Below are positions 34,450 to 42,134 of a stretch of DNA of 42,134 bases, piece by piece (positions within the stretch are counted from its first letter, which is position 1; every line of letters starts with the position of its first letter). The position numbers and the translations under genes are program-made. Under the pieces are notes generated by a model that saw only the letters and a program-made list of their open reading frames with translations, was not told where the DNA came from and ran no database searches. The DNA is from Bacteroidales bacterium UBA5382. Its GTDB lineage: Bacteria; Bacteroidota; Bacteroidia; Bacteroidales; Dysgonomonadaceae. Location of the stretch: NCBI GenBank assembly GCA_002409745.1, contig DHOU01000026.1, positions 1 to 42,134 of the forward strand, given 5' to 3'.

Positions 34450-36126
34450 TCATTCATTTATGGGATGGCTGCCCGGTTGATATTTAAATCGCCGGATACT
34501 GCGTTTTGGAGTTTTCTCAAACTCCTCGTCCTGCAATACTACTGCTGAGATTTTGCTGTAGGAAGGAAGTTGCGAATTGATTTCCTTGATTGTTTCTTCA
34601 AAAAACGATTGGTAGTTTTCCGGGGCGATTCCATCGGCTTTCAACGCATCCGCATCCGGAAAGATCAAAGCGGTGATTTTGCCGTTTTCTTCAATTGCTA
34701 ATGATTCTGCAATATAGGGCGAATTGTTCAGTTTGTCTTCCACCTCTTCCGGATAGATGTTTTGTCCGGATGCGCCCAATATCAAGTTTTTATTTCGACC
34801 TTTAATGAAGATGAAATGATCTTTGTCGATAAGTCCCAAATCTCCGGTTTTCATCCACCCGTCTTTTTGCAATACCTCATCGGTTGCTTCCTGATTTTTA
34901 TAATACCCGAGCATCACATTGGTTCCTTTCACACGGATTTCGCCGACGATATTTTCCGGATCTTCGGAGTCGATTTTTGCTTGCATACGATCCACAATTT
35001 GTCCGCACGACCGTTCCTTAAATTTTGTCCAGTACGAATAAGAGACAAGCGGTCCGCATTCGGTCATTCCGTATCCTACCGTGTAGGGGAACTTTATTTT
35101 CCTCAGGAATTTTTCGACATCCGCGTTCAGCGCTGCACCGCCGATGACAACCTCCACTAAGTTTCCTCCGAATACTTCTATCAAGGACTTCCGCACTTTC
35201 CGATAAACGATCGCGTTCAATAAGGGGATTTTCTTTAATGTCTTGGCCGCTCCTTGTTCGAGTTTAGGGAATACATTTTTTGTAACGATCTTCTCGATGA
35301 TCAGCGGAACGGCCAATACTAATTTGGGTTTTATTTCTGCGAATGTCTTAACGAGTACCTGCGGCGAAGGCGTTTTTCCCAAAAAATGGATATGTACGCC
35401 CATCGAAATGGAATTCAACACTTCGAATGCCAATCCGTATGTATGGGCCATGGGAAGCATGCATACGATATCGTCACCCGAATGGATAAAAGGTAATTGT
35501 TCGTTGGCAAATTTGGTGTTCGACCATAAGCTGCGGTAAGGGAGCATAACCCCTTTGGGACTGCTTGTTGTGCCTGAGGTATAATTGATAACGGCAAGTT
35601 CTTCACTACGGTCGTGACGGAAGGCGATGTCATTCACAAAGAAACCGTTTTTATAGTTCTCTTCGAAGAAAGATTCGGCTGAACCGGCAAACGTTTGCAA
35701 GTCTTTTGATACGGAATGTAACAAGGACAAATTATCGAGGGAAAAAACCGATTCTACTTTCGGAAGGGCGTTTTTGTCGAGTTCGTTGTAAATGGCTTCA
35801 TCGGCAAAAATAATTTTCGAATCGGAATGATCGATGATATATTGGATACTTTCTTTGTTAAATTCATGTAAAATACTTACGGCTACGGCTCCGTATGATA
35901 ACGTAGAGAAAAAGGCGATCGCCCAATGAGCGGAGTTGCGCCCGACGATAGCAATTTTGTCTCCTCGGTGCACATTCGCCGCCTTGAAATAATGATGTAT
36001 TTTGTCCATTTCACGGGCAAAATCTTTATAATAAAACGTCTTCCCCTGAAAGTCTGTCATTGCCGGTAAATCCCAATGAATCCGGATACTTTGCTCTATT
36101 AAATGTAAAAAAGACTGGTCAATCAT
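34450..36126 (-). CDS. AMP-binding (acyl-CoA synthetase-like) protein
   Basis: The start is placed at 36124-36126 (MIDQSFLHLIEQS), the first ATG in the frame and preceded by AGAAGAA; further upstream only a TTG start exists. The 558-residue product is an ANL-superfamily enzyme: the phosphate-binding loop INYTSGTTSSPKGVMLPY, the GYGMTECGPLVSY motif, DGWMKTGDLGLID, and KNLILGASGQNIYPEEVED near the C-terminus. It most resembles long-chain fatty-acid-CoA ligases that activate acids through acyl-adenylates. It lies alone, convergent with the AraC gene, with no lipid genes adjacent. Confidence 0.88.
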   Translation of the reverse strand: MIDQSFLHLIEQSIRIHWDLPAMTDFQGKTFYYKDFAREMDKIHHYFKAANVHRGDKIAIVGRNSAHWAIAFFSTLSYGAVAVSILHEFNKESIQYIIDHSDSKIIFADEAIYNELDKNALPKVESVFSLDNLSLLHSVSKDLQTFAGSAESFFEENYKNGFFVNDIAFRHDRSEELAVINYTSGTTSSPKGVMLPYRSLWSNTKFANEQLPFIHSGDDIVCMLPMAHTYGLAFEVLNSISMGVHIHFLGKTPSPQVLVKTFAEIKPKLVLAVPLIIEKIVTKNVFPKLEQGAAKTLKKIPLLNAIVYRKVRKSLIEVFGGNLVEVVIGGAALNADVEKFLRKIKFPYTVGYGMTECGPLVSYSYWTKFKERSCGQIVDRMQAKIDSEDPENIVGEIRVKGTNVMLGYYKNQEATDEVLQKDGWMKTGDLGLIDKDHFIFIKGRNKNLILGASGQNIYPEEVEDKLNNSPYIAESLAIEENGKITALIFPDADALKADGIAPENYQSFFEETIKEINSQLPSYSKISAVVLQDEEFEKTPKRSIRRFKYQPGSHPINE

Positions 36127-36428
36127 TTCTTCTAAATTTTTATTACCATACAAACAACTAATTCTATCGGATTGTTTACTTTCACTTTTATCTGGCAAAA
36201 GAACAACGAATCAGGGGTTAAACGAAACTCCCGGGAATAATGTTTTGATAGTTGATAAGAAATTCCTGTTTTTACAGATATTTACAATAAGGCTTGATTG
36301 CTACGAATCTTATACTCCGGAAATTTTACTGTAAAAATAATTTGTAGTAATTTTACGGCCACTATTCGTTTCCCGCACAATTACGCGAAAGCATAGGAAA
36401 TCTCGGTTTTATATATAGTTTCAAAATA
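36127..36428. other. Intergenic region with TTTTAC-type dyads
   Basis: This 302-base divergent gap holds no gene I can support. It contains CTGTTTTTACAG (36266-36277) and a perfect dyad TTTTACTGTAAAA (36324-36336), plus a related GTAATTTTACGG at about 36346-36357. A -33-like TTTG (36341-36344) is present, but no matching -7 box. These may be operators for the DoxX-oxidoreductase-glycosidase unit. Confidence 0.35.
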
Positions 36429-36923
36429 ATGAAGGACATTTACACAAAGTATTCCAAAATGCGATTGTTTTGGTTGGTTTTATTAAGAGTATTAATCGGT
36501 TGGTATTTTTTATACGAAGGAACGGCGAAACTTTTTACGCCTAATTGGTCTGCGAGCGCTTACTTGTTGGATTCTAAAGGTCTGTTTGCTCCTCTTTTTA
36601 CCCTGTTGGCCGAAAACCCTACGTTACTTTCCGTAACGAATTTCATCAATATCTATGGGCTGATTCTTGTCGGATTATCTCTTATTCTTGGACTTTTCAA
36701 TAAACTAGGGTATTGGGGAGCTATCGTCTTTCTTATATTGTTCTATTTGTCACATCCGCCGATGTTGAATGTCGAGTATTTGCTTCCGGCCGAAGGTTCT
36801 TATCTTTGGGTGGACAAAAACCTGGTGATGTTGGGGGCAGTCATGGTGCTGTCGTATTTTCCCACTTCACATCTTATAGGATTTGACAGAATCATTTTCG
36901 CAAACAGAAAAAAGCACAACTAA
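36429..36923 (+). CDS. DoxX-family membrane protein
   Basis: This is a 164-residue protein with four membrane helices typical of DoxX/DoxD-like proteins. The first helix has VLLRVLIGWYFLYEGTAKLF with the conserved glycine-rich/Glu pattern, followed by NFINIYGLILVGLSLILGLF and a late helix with KNLVMLGAVMVLSYFP. Members are thought to take part in membrane redox chemistry (originally a thiosulfate:quinone oxidoreductase subunit), but most are uncharacterised. The oxidoreductase gene starts three bases after its stop codon, so the two are translationally close and likely function together. Confidence 0.85.
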   Translation: MKDIYTKYSKMRLFWLVLLRVLIGWYFLYEGTAKLFTPNWSASAYLLDSKGLFAPLFTLLAENPTLLSVTNFINIYGLILVGLSLILGLFNKLGYWGAIVFLILFYLSHPPMLNVEYLLPAEGSYLWVDKNLVMLGAVMVLSYFPTSHLIGFDRIIFANRKKHN

Positions 36924-36926
36924 CTT

Positions 36927-38609
36927 ATGGATAACGATAAAAATCTTTCTAACGAAAAAAATACAAACAAAGAGGAGCTTCCGCATGAAAACGCTCCTAA
37001 ACGTCCTGTTTCCGAAGGGCGCCGCGATGCGCTGAAAGCAATCGCTACGGTTCCGGTGTTGGGGGCTATGGCTTACGGCATTTACAAAAAGCGCAGAAAT
37101 GAAATGAATAATAACCGTGCATCGGAGATGTTTCGGTTTAAGTCGGATGAAAGGCCGATGACTCCGATCGCGTCCGATGAGAATATTGTACGCGTGGGAA
37201 TTATCGGAGCGGGTATCCGTGGAAGCCAATTGCTCCGCGGGCTGGGTTTCGCAACGCCTGAGTATGTCGAGGAGCTCAAACAGCAATCGCTGAAAGATTC
37301 GAAAAACACCCGTTATGCCGATTTCATGGAGCAGGAAGATTTGCGCATACAACTCACCGCGGTGTGCGATGTCTTCGACAATCACGCCTATGACGGTATT
37401 AAAGCCGGTGCAAATATTCATCGTGAAGGTGTCAACGGTACTTACGGCCCTGAACCGAAACGGTATTTGAATTATAAAGAGTTGCTTGCGGCCGACGATG
37501 TGGATGCGGTGGTGATTGCTTCGCCCGATCATTGGCATGGAACCATGGCTATGGACGCTATCAAGGCCGGTAAGCATGTGTATCTCGAAAAACCGATGAC
37601 GTGGACGGTGCCCGAAACATATGCCTTGAGGGATATTGTAAAAAGTAGCAATCGGGTGTTTCAACTCGGGCATCAAAATCGTCAGATAGAGGCCTATGAA
37701 AGGGCGAGAGAGATTATTGAGAAGGGATTGCTGGGCCCCATAAGCCTTGTCGAAACCGGCACAAACCGCAATGACCCGAATGGGGCGTGGGTATATGCCA
37801 TTCATCCCGATGGAAACGAAAAGACCATCGATTGGAAGCAATTCGAAGGAGATCCCGACAGGATAAAAGAGTATCTGGATTATATGACTTCCGCGGGATT
37901 GGCTAAATATGTCGGGCCTGACCCGCGCGATAAATTCAGTCTGGAACGTTTCTTCCGCTGGCGTTGCTGGTGGGATTACAGTACGGGTCTGAGCGGCGAT
38001 TTGCTTACGCATGAGTATGATGCCATGAATCAAATCCTCAAGTTAGGTATTCCCGATTCTGCGGTTTCTTCGGGAGGGGTATATTTCTTTAAGGATGGAC
38101 GTACGGTTCCTGATGTGTTGCAAACAGCTTTCGAATATAAAGACCGCGGTACTACGTTTCTCTATTCAGCCACGCTTGCCAGCCAGTATGATCGTCCTCG
38201 AAAAATCATGGGGCATGATGCGACGATGGAAGTCGGAAGCACCTTAACCATTACCATCGATCCCCGTTCGGAACAATACAAAGAAAAAATAGAAAAAGGC
38301 ATTATAAAACCCGGGGAACCGTTTTATCAGTATATTCCCGGACGTAGCGTGGATGCTGTTTCGTCGGCAACCGAACTTTATTTCGCCAAACGGGGATTGC
38401 TGTATTCATATGTAGGCGGAAAAAGGTACGATACTACTTTTTTACATCTGAAGGAGTGGTTAAGTTGCATTCGTCATGGCGGTACGCCGGCGTGCGGCAT
38501 CGATCAGGCGTTTCAGGAAGCAATTACCGCCCACATGGGAACAAGGGCGTATCTGGAAGGCCGTACGATGTATTGGGATGCCGAGAAGGAGGAAATAACA
38601 AGGGGATAG
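36927..38609 (+). CDS. Tat-type Gfo/Idh/MocA-family oxidoreductase
   Basis: This is a 560-residue NAD(P)-dependent sugar-type oxidoreductase with a long N-terminus: a charged stretch, then a twin-arginine motif (EGRRDALKAIATVPVLGAM, residues 31-49) followed by KKRR, so export by Tat and possible membrane anchoring are likely. The Rossmann motif is VGIIGAGIRGSQLLRG, the family EKPM motif occurs in GKHVYLEKPMTWTVPE, and the central WRCWWDYSTGLSGDLLTHEYD is typical of the large secreted Bacteroidota clade. It could act on glycans (GH109-like or 3-keto-glycoside chemistry), but the substrate is unknown. It sits between doxX and a GH92-GH43 gene on one strand. Confidence 0.87.
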   Translation: MDNDKNLSNEKNTNKEELPHENAPKRPVSEGRRDALKAIATVPVLGAMAYGIYKKRRNEMNNNRASEMFRFKSDERPMTPIASDENIVRVGIIGAGIRGSQLLRGLGFATPEYVEELKQQSLKDSKNTRYADFMEQEDLRIQLTAVCDVFDNHAYDGIKAGANIHREGVNGTYGPEPKRYLNYKELLAADDVDAVVIASPDHWHGTMAMDAIKAGKHVYLEKPMTWTVPETYALRDIVKSSNRVFQLGHQNRQIEAYERAREIIEKGLLGPISLVETGTNRNDPNGAWVYAIHPDGNEKTIDWKQFEGDPDRIKEYLDYMTSAGLAKYVGPDPRDKFSLERFFRWRCWWDYSTGLSGDLLTHEYDAMNQILKLGIPDSAVSSGGVYFFKDGRTVPDVLQTAFEYKDRGTTFLYSATLASQYDRPRKIMGHDATMEVGSTLTITIDPRSEQYKEKIEKGIIKPGEPFYQYIPGRSVDAVSSATELYFAKRGLLYSYVGGKRYDTTFLHLKEWLSCIRHGGTPACGIDQAFQEAITAHMGTRAYLEGRTMYWDAEKEEITRG

Positions 38610-38613
38610 ATTA

Positions 38614-38661
38614 ATTAGCGAATTAGTAAATTAGCGAATTAGCAAATTAGCAAATTAATGA
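38614..38661. repeat. Octanucleotide tandem repeat spanning the glycosidase start codon
   Basis: Six 8-base units of the type ATTAGCGA/ATTAGTAA/ATTAGCAA occupy the spacer after the oxidoreductase gene. The last, ATTAATGA, contains the ATG of the GH92-GH43 gene (38658-38660). Confidence 0.88.
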
Positions 38662-41600
38662 AAACCGTCAACTTGTCTGTTATCTGTGGGTTGTTATTCA
38701 GTATCTTCCCTTTGTTTTCCCAATCTGTGGCAAAGCAACCGGTTGATTATGTAAATCCGTATATCGGGGGCATCAGTCATTTATTGGTTCCGACTTATCC
38801 TACCATACATCTTCCGAACAGTATGTTGCGTGTGTATCCGGAGCGGGCTGATTTTACGGGCGATTTGTTGAACGGTTTACCCTTGGTTGTAACCAGTCAT
38901 CGGGGAAGTTCTGCTTTTAACCTGAGTCCTTTTCAAGGCTCGGTTGACAACTTGCAGCCGGTTATACAATATAGTTATGATCAGGAAAAAATCAGGCCCT
39001 ATTCCTATTCCGTTTATTTAGACGAAGAGGAGGTGGAGGTAAAATATGCCGTGTCGCATCAATCAGGTATTTATGAGTTACAATTTCTTGGAAATGAAGA
39101 AACGGTTTCACTGGTAGTCAATTCTCGCCGGGGAGCAATGCGATGGGACGGAAAGGCGGTATTTGGATTTCAGCAGTTGGATAATAACACAAAAGTATAT
39201 ATTTATCTTGATCCGGATGTTTTACCGGTGTCCGTTCGCTCGTTTCACAACGGCATTTGGACAAAGGAACGCCAAACGTCGGGAGACAACGCGGCTGTTG
39301 TTCTCCAATATGCCCGGGAAAAGGAGAACCTCACCCTTCGGTATGGTATTTCGTTTATTGATGAACAGCAGGCGAAGAAGAATTTCGAAAGGGAGATACG
39401 CGGACGTCATTTGCCCGATATTGCCGCATCGGGGAGAGATCTTTGGAACAAGACATTGGGGAAGTTGTCGGTAGAAGGAGGCAGTGAAGATCATAAAGCG
39501 GTTTTCTATACATCTTTATATCGTACGTATGAACGGCCGGTATGTATTTCGGAAGACGGCCGGTATTTCAGCGCTTTTGACGGGAAAGTACACAATGATG
39601 AGGGCATTCCTTTTTATACGGATGATTGGATTTGGGATACGTATCGGGCTACGCACCCGCTGCGGACGATTATCGAACCGGATATGGAACGCGATATCAT
39701 CCGGTCATTCTTGCGAATGTCGGAGCAAATGGAACATTTTTGGTGGCCTACTTTCCCTGAAATAACGGGTGACAGCCGTCGGATGAATTCCAACCACGGG
39801 GTTGCTACGGTGATAGATGCGTATCGGAAAGGCATCAGAGGGTATGATTTGACCAAAATTTATGAGGCTTGTAAGAATGCCTTAACTCAGAAAACATTGG
39901 CGCCTTGGTCGGCAAAACCTGCCGGGGAATTGGATCGATTCTATCATACAAAGGGGTATATTCCGGCCCTTCGAGAAGGCGAAGAAGAAACTATTCCGGA
40001 AGTCCATTCCTTCGAAAAACGTCAGCCGGTGGCCGTGACGTTGGGGACGGCTTATGATGAATGGTGTCTTGCCCAAATAGCCAAAGAATTGGGTAAAGAG
40101 GCGGATTACCGTTACTTTTTGGAAAAGTCTTATAATTATCGTCATCTGTTCAATCCGAACACCGGGTTCTTTCATCCGAAAGATAAAGAAGGCCGTTTTA
40201 TCGAACCGTTCGATTATGCTTTCCCGGGTGGAATGGGCGCCCGTGAGTTTTATGGTGAGAATAACGGGTGGATTTATCGCTGGGATGTACAACATAATAT
40301 TCCGGATCTGATTCAATTAATGGGAGGAGATTCAACGTTCGTCAAAAATCTCGATCGTATGTTTTCCGAACCTCTGGGTAGAAGTAAATACGATTTTTAT
40401 GCAAAGCTTCCCGATCATACAGGCAATGTAGGCCAGTTCTCCATGGCGAATGAGCCTTCGCTGCATATTCCCTATTTATATGCTTATGCCGGCCAACCGT
40501 GGAAAACGCAAAAACGCATCCATACCCTCATTGATCAGTGGTTTAGAAATGACCTGATGGGAGTTCCCGGGGATGAAGACGGAGGAGGTATGACGGCCTT
40601 CGTGGTTTTCTCTCAAATGGGATTTTATCCGGTGACTCCCGGATTGCCGGTATATACCATCGGTAGCCCGTTCTTCGAGAAAACGGTTATTCAGTTGCCC
40701 AACGGAAAAACGTTTACGGTGAAGGCTGAAAATTTTTCAGGGGATAATAAATACATTCAATCCGCAAAACTCAATGGAAAAGAATGGAATAGGGCATGGA
40801 TCGAACACTCTGCCATTGTAAACGGTGGGGTGCTTGAGTTAACAATGGGAGATAAGGCAAATGTGTCATGGGGTAGCGGTCTATCGAATTATTTTAATCC
40901 TGTTGTTAGATCCGATGCTCCCGATCCATCGGTTATTCTTGCTGAAGACGGTTGTTTTTACCTTTATCACACAGGAATTGGAATTCACCGTTCGACGAAT
41001 TTAGTTGACTGGGAATATATAGGAAATGCTTTTACCGATGCCGGACGGCCTCGTTGGGAACCCAACGCCGGTTTGTGGGCGCCCGATATCAATTATATCG
41101 ACGGAAAATATGTGATGTATTATTCCATGTCGGTTTGGGGGGGAGAACAGACTTGTGGTATCGGGGTAGCGATCTCCGATAAGCCCGAAGGGCCATTTAC
41201 CGATCATGGAAAATTGTTCCGGAGCAACGAGATCGGCGTGCAAAATTCCATCGACCCTTTTTATATCGAAGAAAACGCAAAGAAGTATCTGTTTTGGGGC
41301 AGTTTTCGCGGCATCTACGGCATCGAACTGACGGATGACGGGCTCAATCTGAAACCTGGCGCCGAAAAAAAACAGGTGGCCGGCACGGCTTATGAAGGAA
41401 CCTATATCCATAAACGCGGCGACTATTATTATTTGTTCGGTTCCATCGGTACCTGTTGCGAGGGGGTAAAAAGTACCTATACCACGGTGGTCGGGCGTTC
41501 CAAAAATCTTTGGGGCCCGTATGTCGATCAATCCGGCGGCAGGATGCTCGACAATAAGCACGAAATCGTCCTTCACGGAAACGGTTTGTTTAAGGGAACG

Positions 41601-41783
41601 GGACATAACTCGGAAATCTTTCAGGATAAAGCAGGCAACGACTGGATACTGTATCATGCTTTTGAAATAGCGCATCCCGATCGTCAGCGGCAAGTGTTGT
41701 TGGATAGAATCCATTGGGAGAACGGTTGGCCGACAGTAAAATCGAATGCGCCTTCCTCCGGGGCGGAGGCTCCCGAATGGTAG
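38658..41783 (+). CDS. GH92-GH43 fusion glycosidase
   Basis: This is a 1041-residue secreted protein (signal peptide MKTVNLSVICGLLFSIFPLFSQ). Residues about 28-735 are a GH92 alpha-mannosidase-type domain: VDYVNPYIGGISHLLVP, TDDWIWDTYRATHPL, GTAYDEWCLAQIAKELG, MANEPSLHIPYLY with Glu599, and GDEDGGGMTAFVVFSQMGF (Asp639/Glu640/Asp641). The usual GNEDCGQMSAW motif is changed, as in a recognisable side branch of GH92. Residues about 748-1041 form a GH43 five-bladed propeller with base Asp756 (DAPDPSV), modulator Asp866 (NSIDPFYIEE) and acid Glu913 (TAYEGTYIHKRG). GH43 enzymes usually remove arabinose or xylose. The frame is continuous, and both active sites look intact. Substrate unknown. Confidence 0.88.
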   Translation: MKTVNLSVICGLLFSIFPLFSQSVAKQPVDYVNPYIGGISHLLVPTYPTIHLPNSMLRVYPERADFTGDLLNGLPLVVTSHRGSSAFNLSPFQGSVDNLQPVIQYSYDQEKIRPYSYSVYLDEEEVEVKYAVSHQSGIYELQFLGNEETVSLVVNSRRGAMRWDGKAVFGFQQLDNNTKVYIYLDPDVLPVSVRSFHNGIWTKERQTSGDNAAVVLQYAREKENLTLRYGISFIDEQQAKKNFEREIRGRHLPDIAASGRDLWNKTLGKLSVEGGSEDHKAVFYTSLYRTYERPVCISEDGRYFSAFDGKVHNDEGIPFYTDDWIWDTYRATHPLRTIIEPDMERDIIRSFLRMSEQMEHFWWPTFPEITGDSRRMNSNHGVATVIDAYRKGIRGYDLTKIYEACKNALTQKTLAPWSAKPAGELDRFYHTKGYIPALREGEEETIPEVHSFEKRQPVAVTLGTAYDEWCLAQIAKELGKEADYRYFLEKSYNYRHLFNPNTGFFHPKDKEGRFIEPFDYAFPGGMGAREFYGENNGWIYRWDVQHNIPDLIQLMGGDSTFVKNLDRMFSEPLGRSKYDFYAKLPDHTGNVGQFSMANEPSLHIPYLYAYAGQPWKTQKRIHTLIDQWFRNDLMGVPGDEDGGGMTAFVVFSQMGFYPVTPGLPVYTIGSPFFEKTVIQLPNGKTFTVKAENFSGDNKYIQSAKLNGKEWNRAWIEHSAIVNGGVLELTMGDKANVSWGSGLSNYFNPVVRSDAPDPSVILAEDGCFYLYHTGIGIHRSTNLVDWEYIGNAFTDAGRPRWEPNAGLWAPDINYIDGKYVMYYSMSVWGGEQTCGIGVAISDKPEGPFTDHGKLFRSNEIGVQNSIDPFYIEENAKKYLFWGSFRGIYGIELTDDGLNLKPGAEKKQVAGTAYEGTYIHKRGDYYYLFGSIGTCCEGVKSTYTTVVGRSKNLWGPYVDQSGGRMLDNKHEIVLHGNGLFKGTGHNSEIFQDKAGNDWILYHAFEIAHPDRQRQVLLDRIHWENGWPTVKSNAPSSGAEAPEW

Positions 41784-42038
41784 GTTTTGTTTTGTTATAA
41801 AAATGATAAAGAAGCTGAAGACAGGCCGTGGATCCGTCACTATTTTAAATAACCCTGGCATCTCTATCTGTAAGCGGCTTGTGTTATCAATATAAATAAC
41901 ATCAATAAATAGTATAGAAAAAATCAATTGATTTATTTATGTTTTATTCTTGTTTGTTAGAAAAATCGTGTATATTTGCCTTTCGAAAATAGGTTTACTG
42001 CCTACACGACAGAAAAATCTAACTGGTATGTAAAACTC
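41784..42038. other. Intergenic region with palindromes upstream of the last gene
   Basis: No gene is seen. Two dyads lie upstream of the promoter: TGTTAT (41882-41887) with ATAACA (41896-41901), and a perfect 14-bp palindrome AAATCAATTGATTT (41921-41934). They could be operators or a terminator remnant for the glycosidase gene. Confidence 0.4.
41949..41978 (+). promoter_or_regulatory. Promoter of the truncated last gene
   Basis: CTTG (41949-41952), an 18-base spacer and TATATTTG (41971-41978) form a promoter-like pair 60 bases before the ATG at 42039. The -7 box is a full match. Confidence 0.45.
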
Positions 42039-42134
42039 ATGACAAAGGATCGGAAAAATATCAAAATAATGACTTCGGCGCCCCTGTTAACGCCTGTTAA
42101 AATGGGGGGGGGGGGGGGGGTTTTTAATTTTTTT
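42039..42134 (+). CDS. Truncated gene, possible old-yellow-enzyme-type flavin oxidoreductase start
   Basis: From the ATG at 42039 the frame reads MTKDRKNIKIMTSAPLLTPV followed by KM and then glycines encoded by the G run, with no stop before the window ends. The segment LLTPVKMG resembles the N-terminus of NADH:flavin oxidoreductases of the old yellow enzyme family (LL-TP-x-K-x-G preceding a K-N-R motif), where the barrel begins. After that point the bases are a 17-G run and T-rich sequence, so the remainder is probably missing or unreliable. A promoter precedes it. The assignment rests on about ten residues. Confidence 0.3.
   Translation, partial: MTKDRKNIKIMTSAPLLTPVKMGGGGGVFNFF
42104..42120. 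repeat. 17-base poly-G tract at the window end
   Basis: Seventeen consecutive G residues follow AAAAT and are followed by a T-rich tail (TTTTTAATTTTTTT) to the end of the window. Uninterrupted runs of this length are out of character with the rest of the window. A sequencing artefact at a contig end is the simplest reading; a phase-variable homopolymer is the alternative. Confidence 0.95.

Noticed and set aside
36927..38609. GH109 alpha-N-acetylgalactosaminidase assignment for the Gfo/Idh protein
   Set aside because: It shares the exported Gfo/Idh fold, but I cannot see GH109-specific features, so only the family name is given.

Overview
The window looks like a chromosomal contig of a Bacteroidales bacterium (phylum Bacteroidota). 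The evidence is the many TTTG/TAnnTTTG-type promoters, a CBM20-GH77 amylomaltase, a TonB receptor paired with a DUF4249 lipoprotein, a GH92 glycosidase and an ECF-sigma operon with a non-zinc anti-sigma protein. I cannot fix the genus. The right edge ends in a 17-base G run followed by a T-rich tail, which looks like a contig end or sequencing artefact.

Layout. (1) 1-1861: an AT-rich accessory-looking module with an HxlR-type regulator facing an SDR oxidoreductase and an NTF2/SnoaL-like protein, closed by a terminator. (2) 1956-4617, minus strand: a TPR protein, an ECF sigma factor, a membrane anti-sigma-like protein and a Spy/CpxP-like periplasmic protein. (3) 4787-12271, plus strand: prmA, an AspT/YidE-type transporter, malQ, a CBM9-like protein and a sugar-kinase-like phosphotransferase. 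(4) 12409-16175: yceD(DUF177)-rpmF-fabH, an MFS exporter and a PEGA/SHOCT lipoprotein whose signal peptide appears frameshifted. (5) 16348-21236: an SBF-type symporter (minus), then a TonB-dependent receptor and its DUF4249 partner. (6) 21247-21658: a ten-unit 41/42-bp tandem repeat array, followed by carA and carB, which are separated by a heptanucleotide repeat. (7) 26289-34413: an RND efflux operon (adaptor, pump, TolC) with a WaaP-like kinase as its last gene, then an outer-membrane beta-barrel protein and a divergent AraC regulator. (8) 34450-36126: an acyl-CoA-ligase-like enzyme. (9) 36429-41783: a DoxX protein, a Tat-type Gfo/Idh/MocA oxidoreductase and a 1041-residue GH92-GH43 fusion. 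(10) The start of a possible flavin oxidoreductase, cut by the poly-G tract.

Most of the content is ordinary housekeeping and envelope biology. The unusual parts are the 41-bp array abutting (and perhaps eroding) the DUF4249 gene, two short tandem repeats placed exactly at translation-initiation regions (before carB and before the GH92-GH43 gene), a 43-bp element repeated at two gene ends with a shorter relative at a third site, the GH92-GH43 fusion with its redox neighbours, the WaaP-like kinase in an efflux operon, and the likely one-base frameshift in the PEGA lipoprotein gene. No tRNA, rRNA, CRISPR array, transposase or integrase was recognised.
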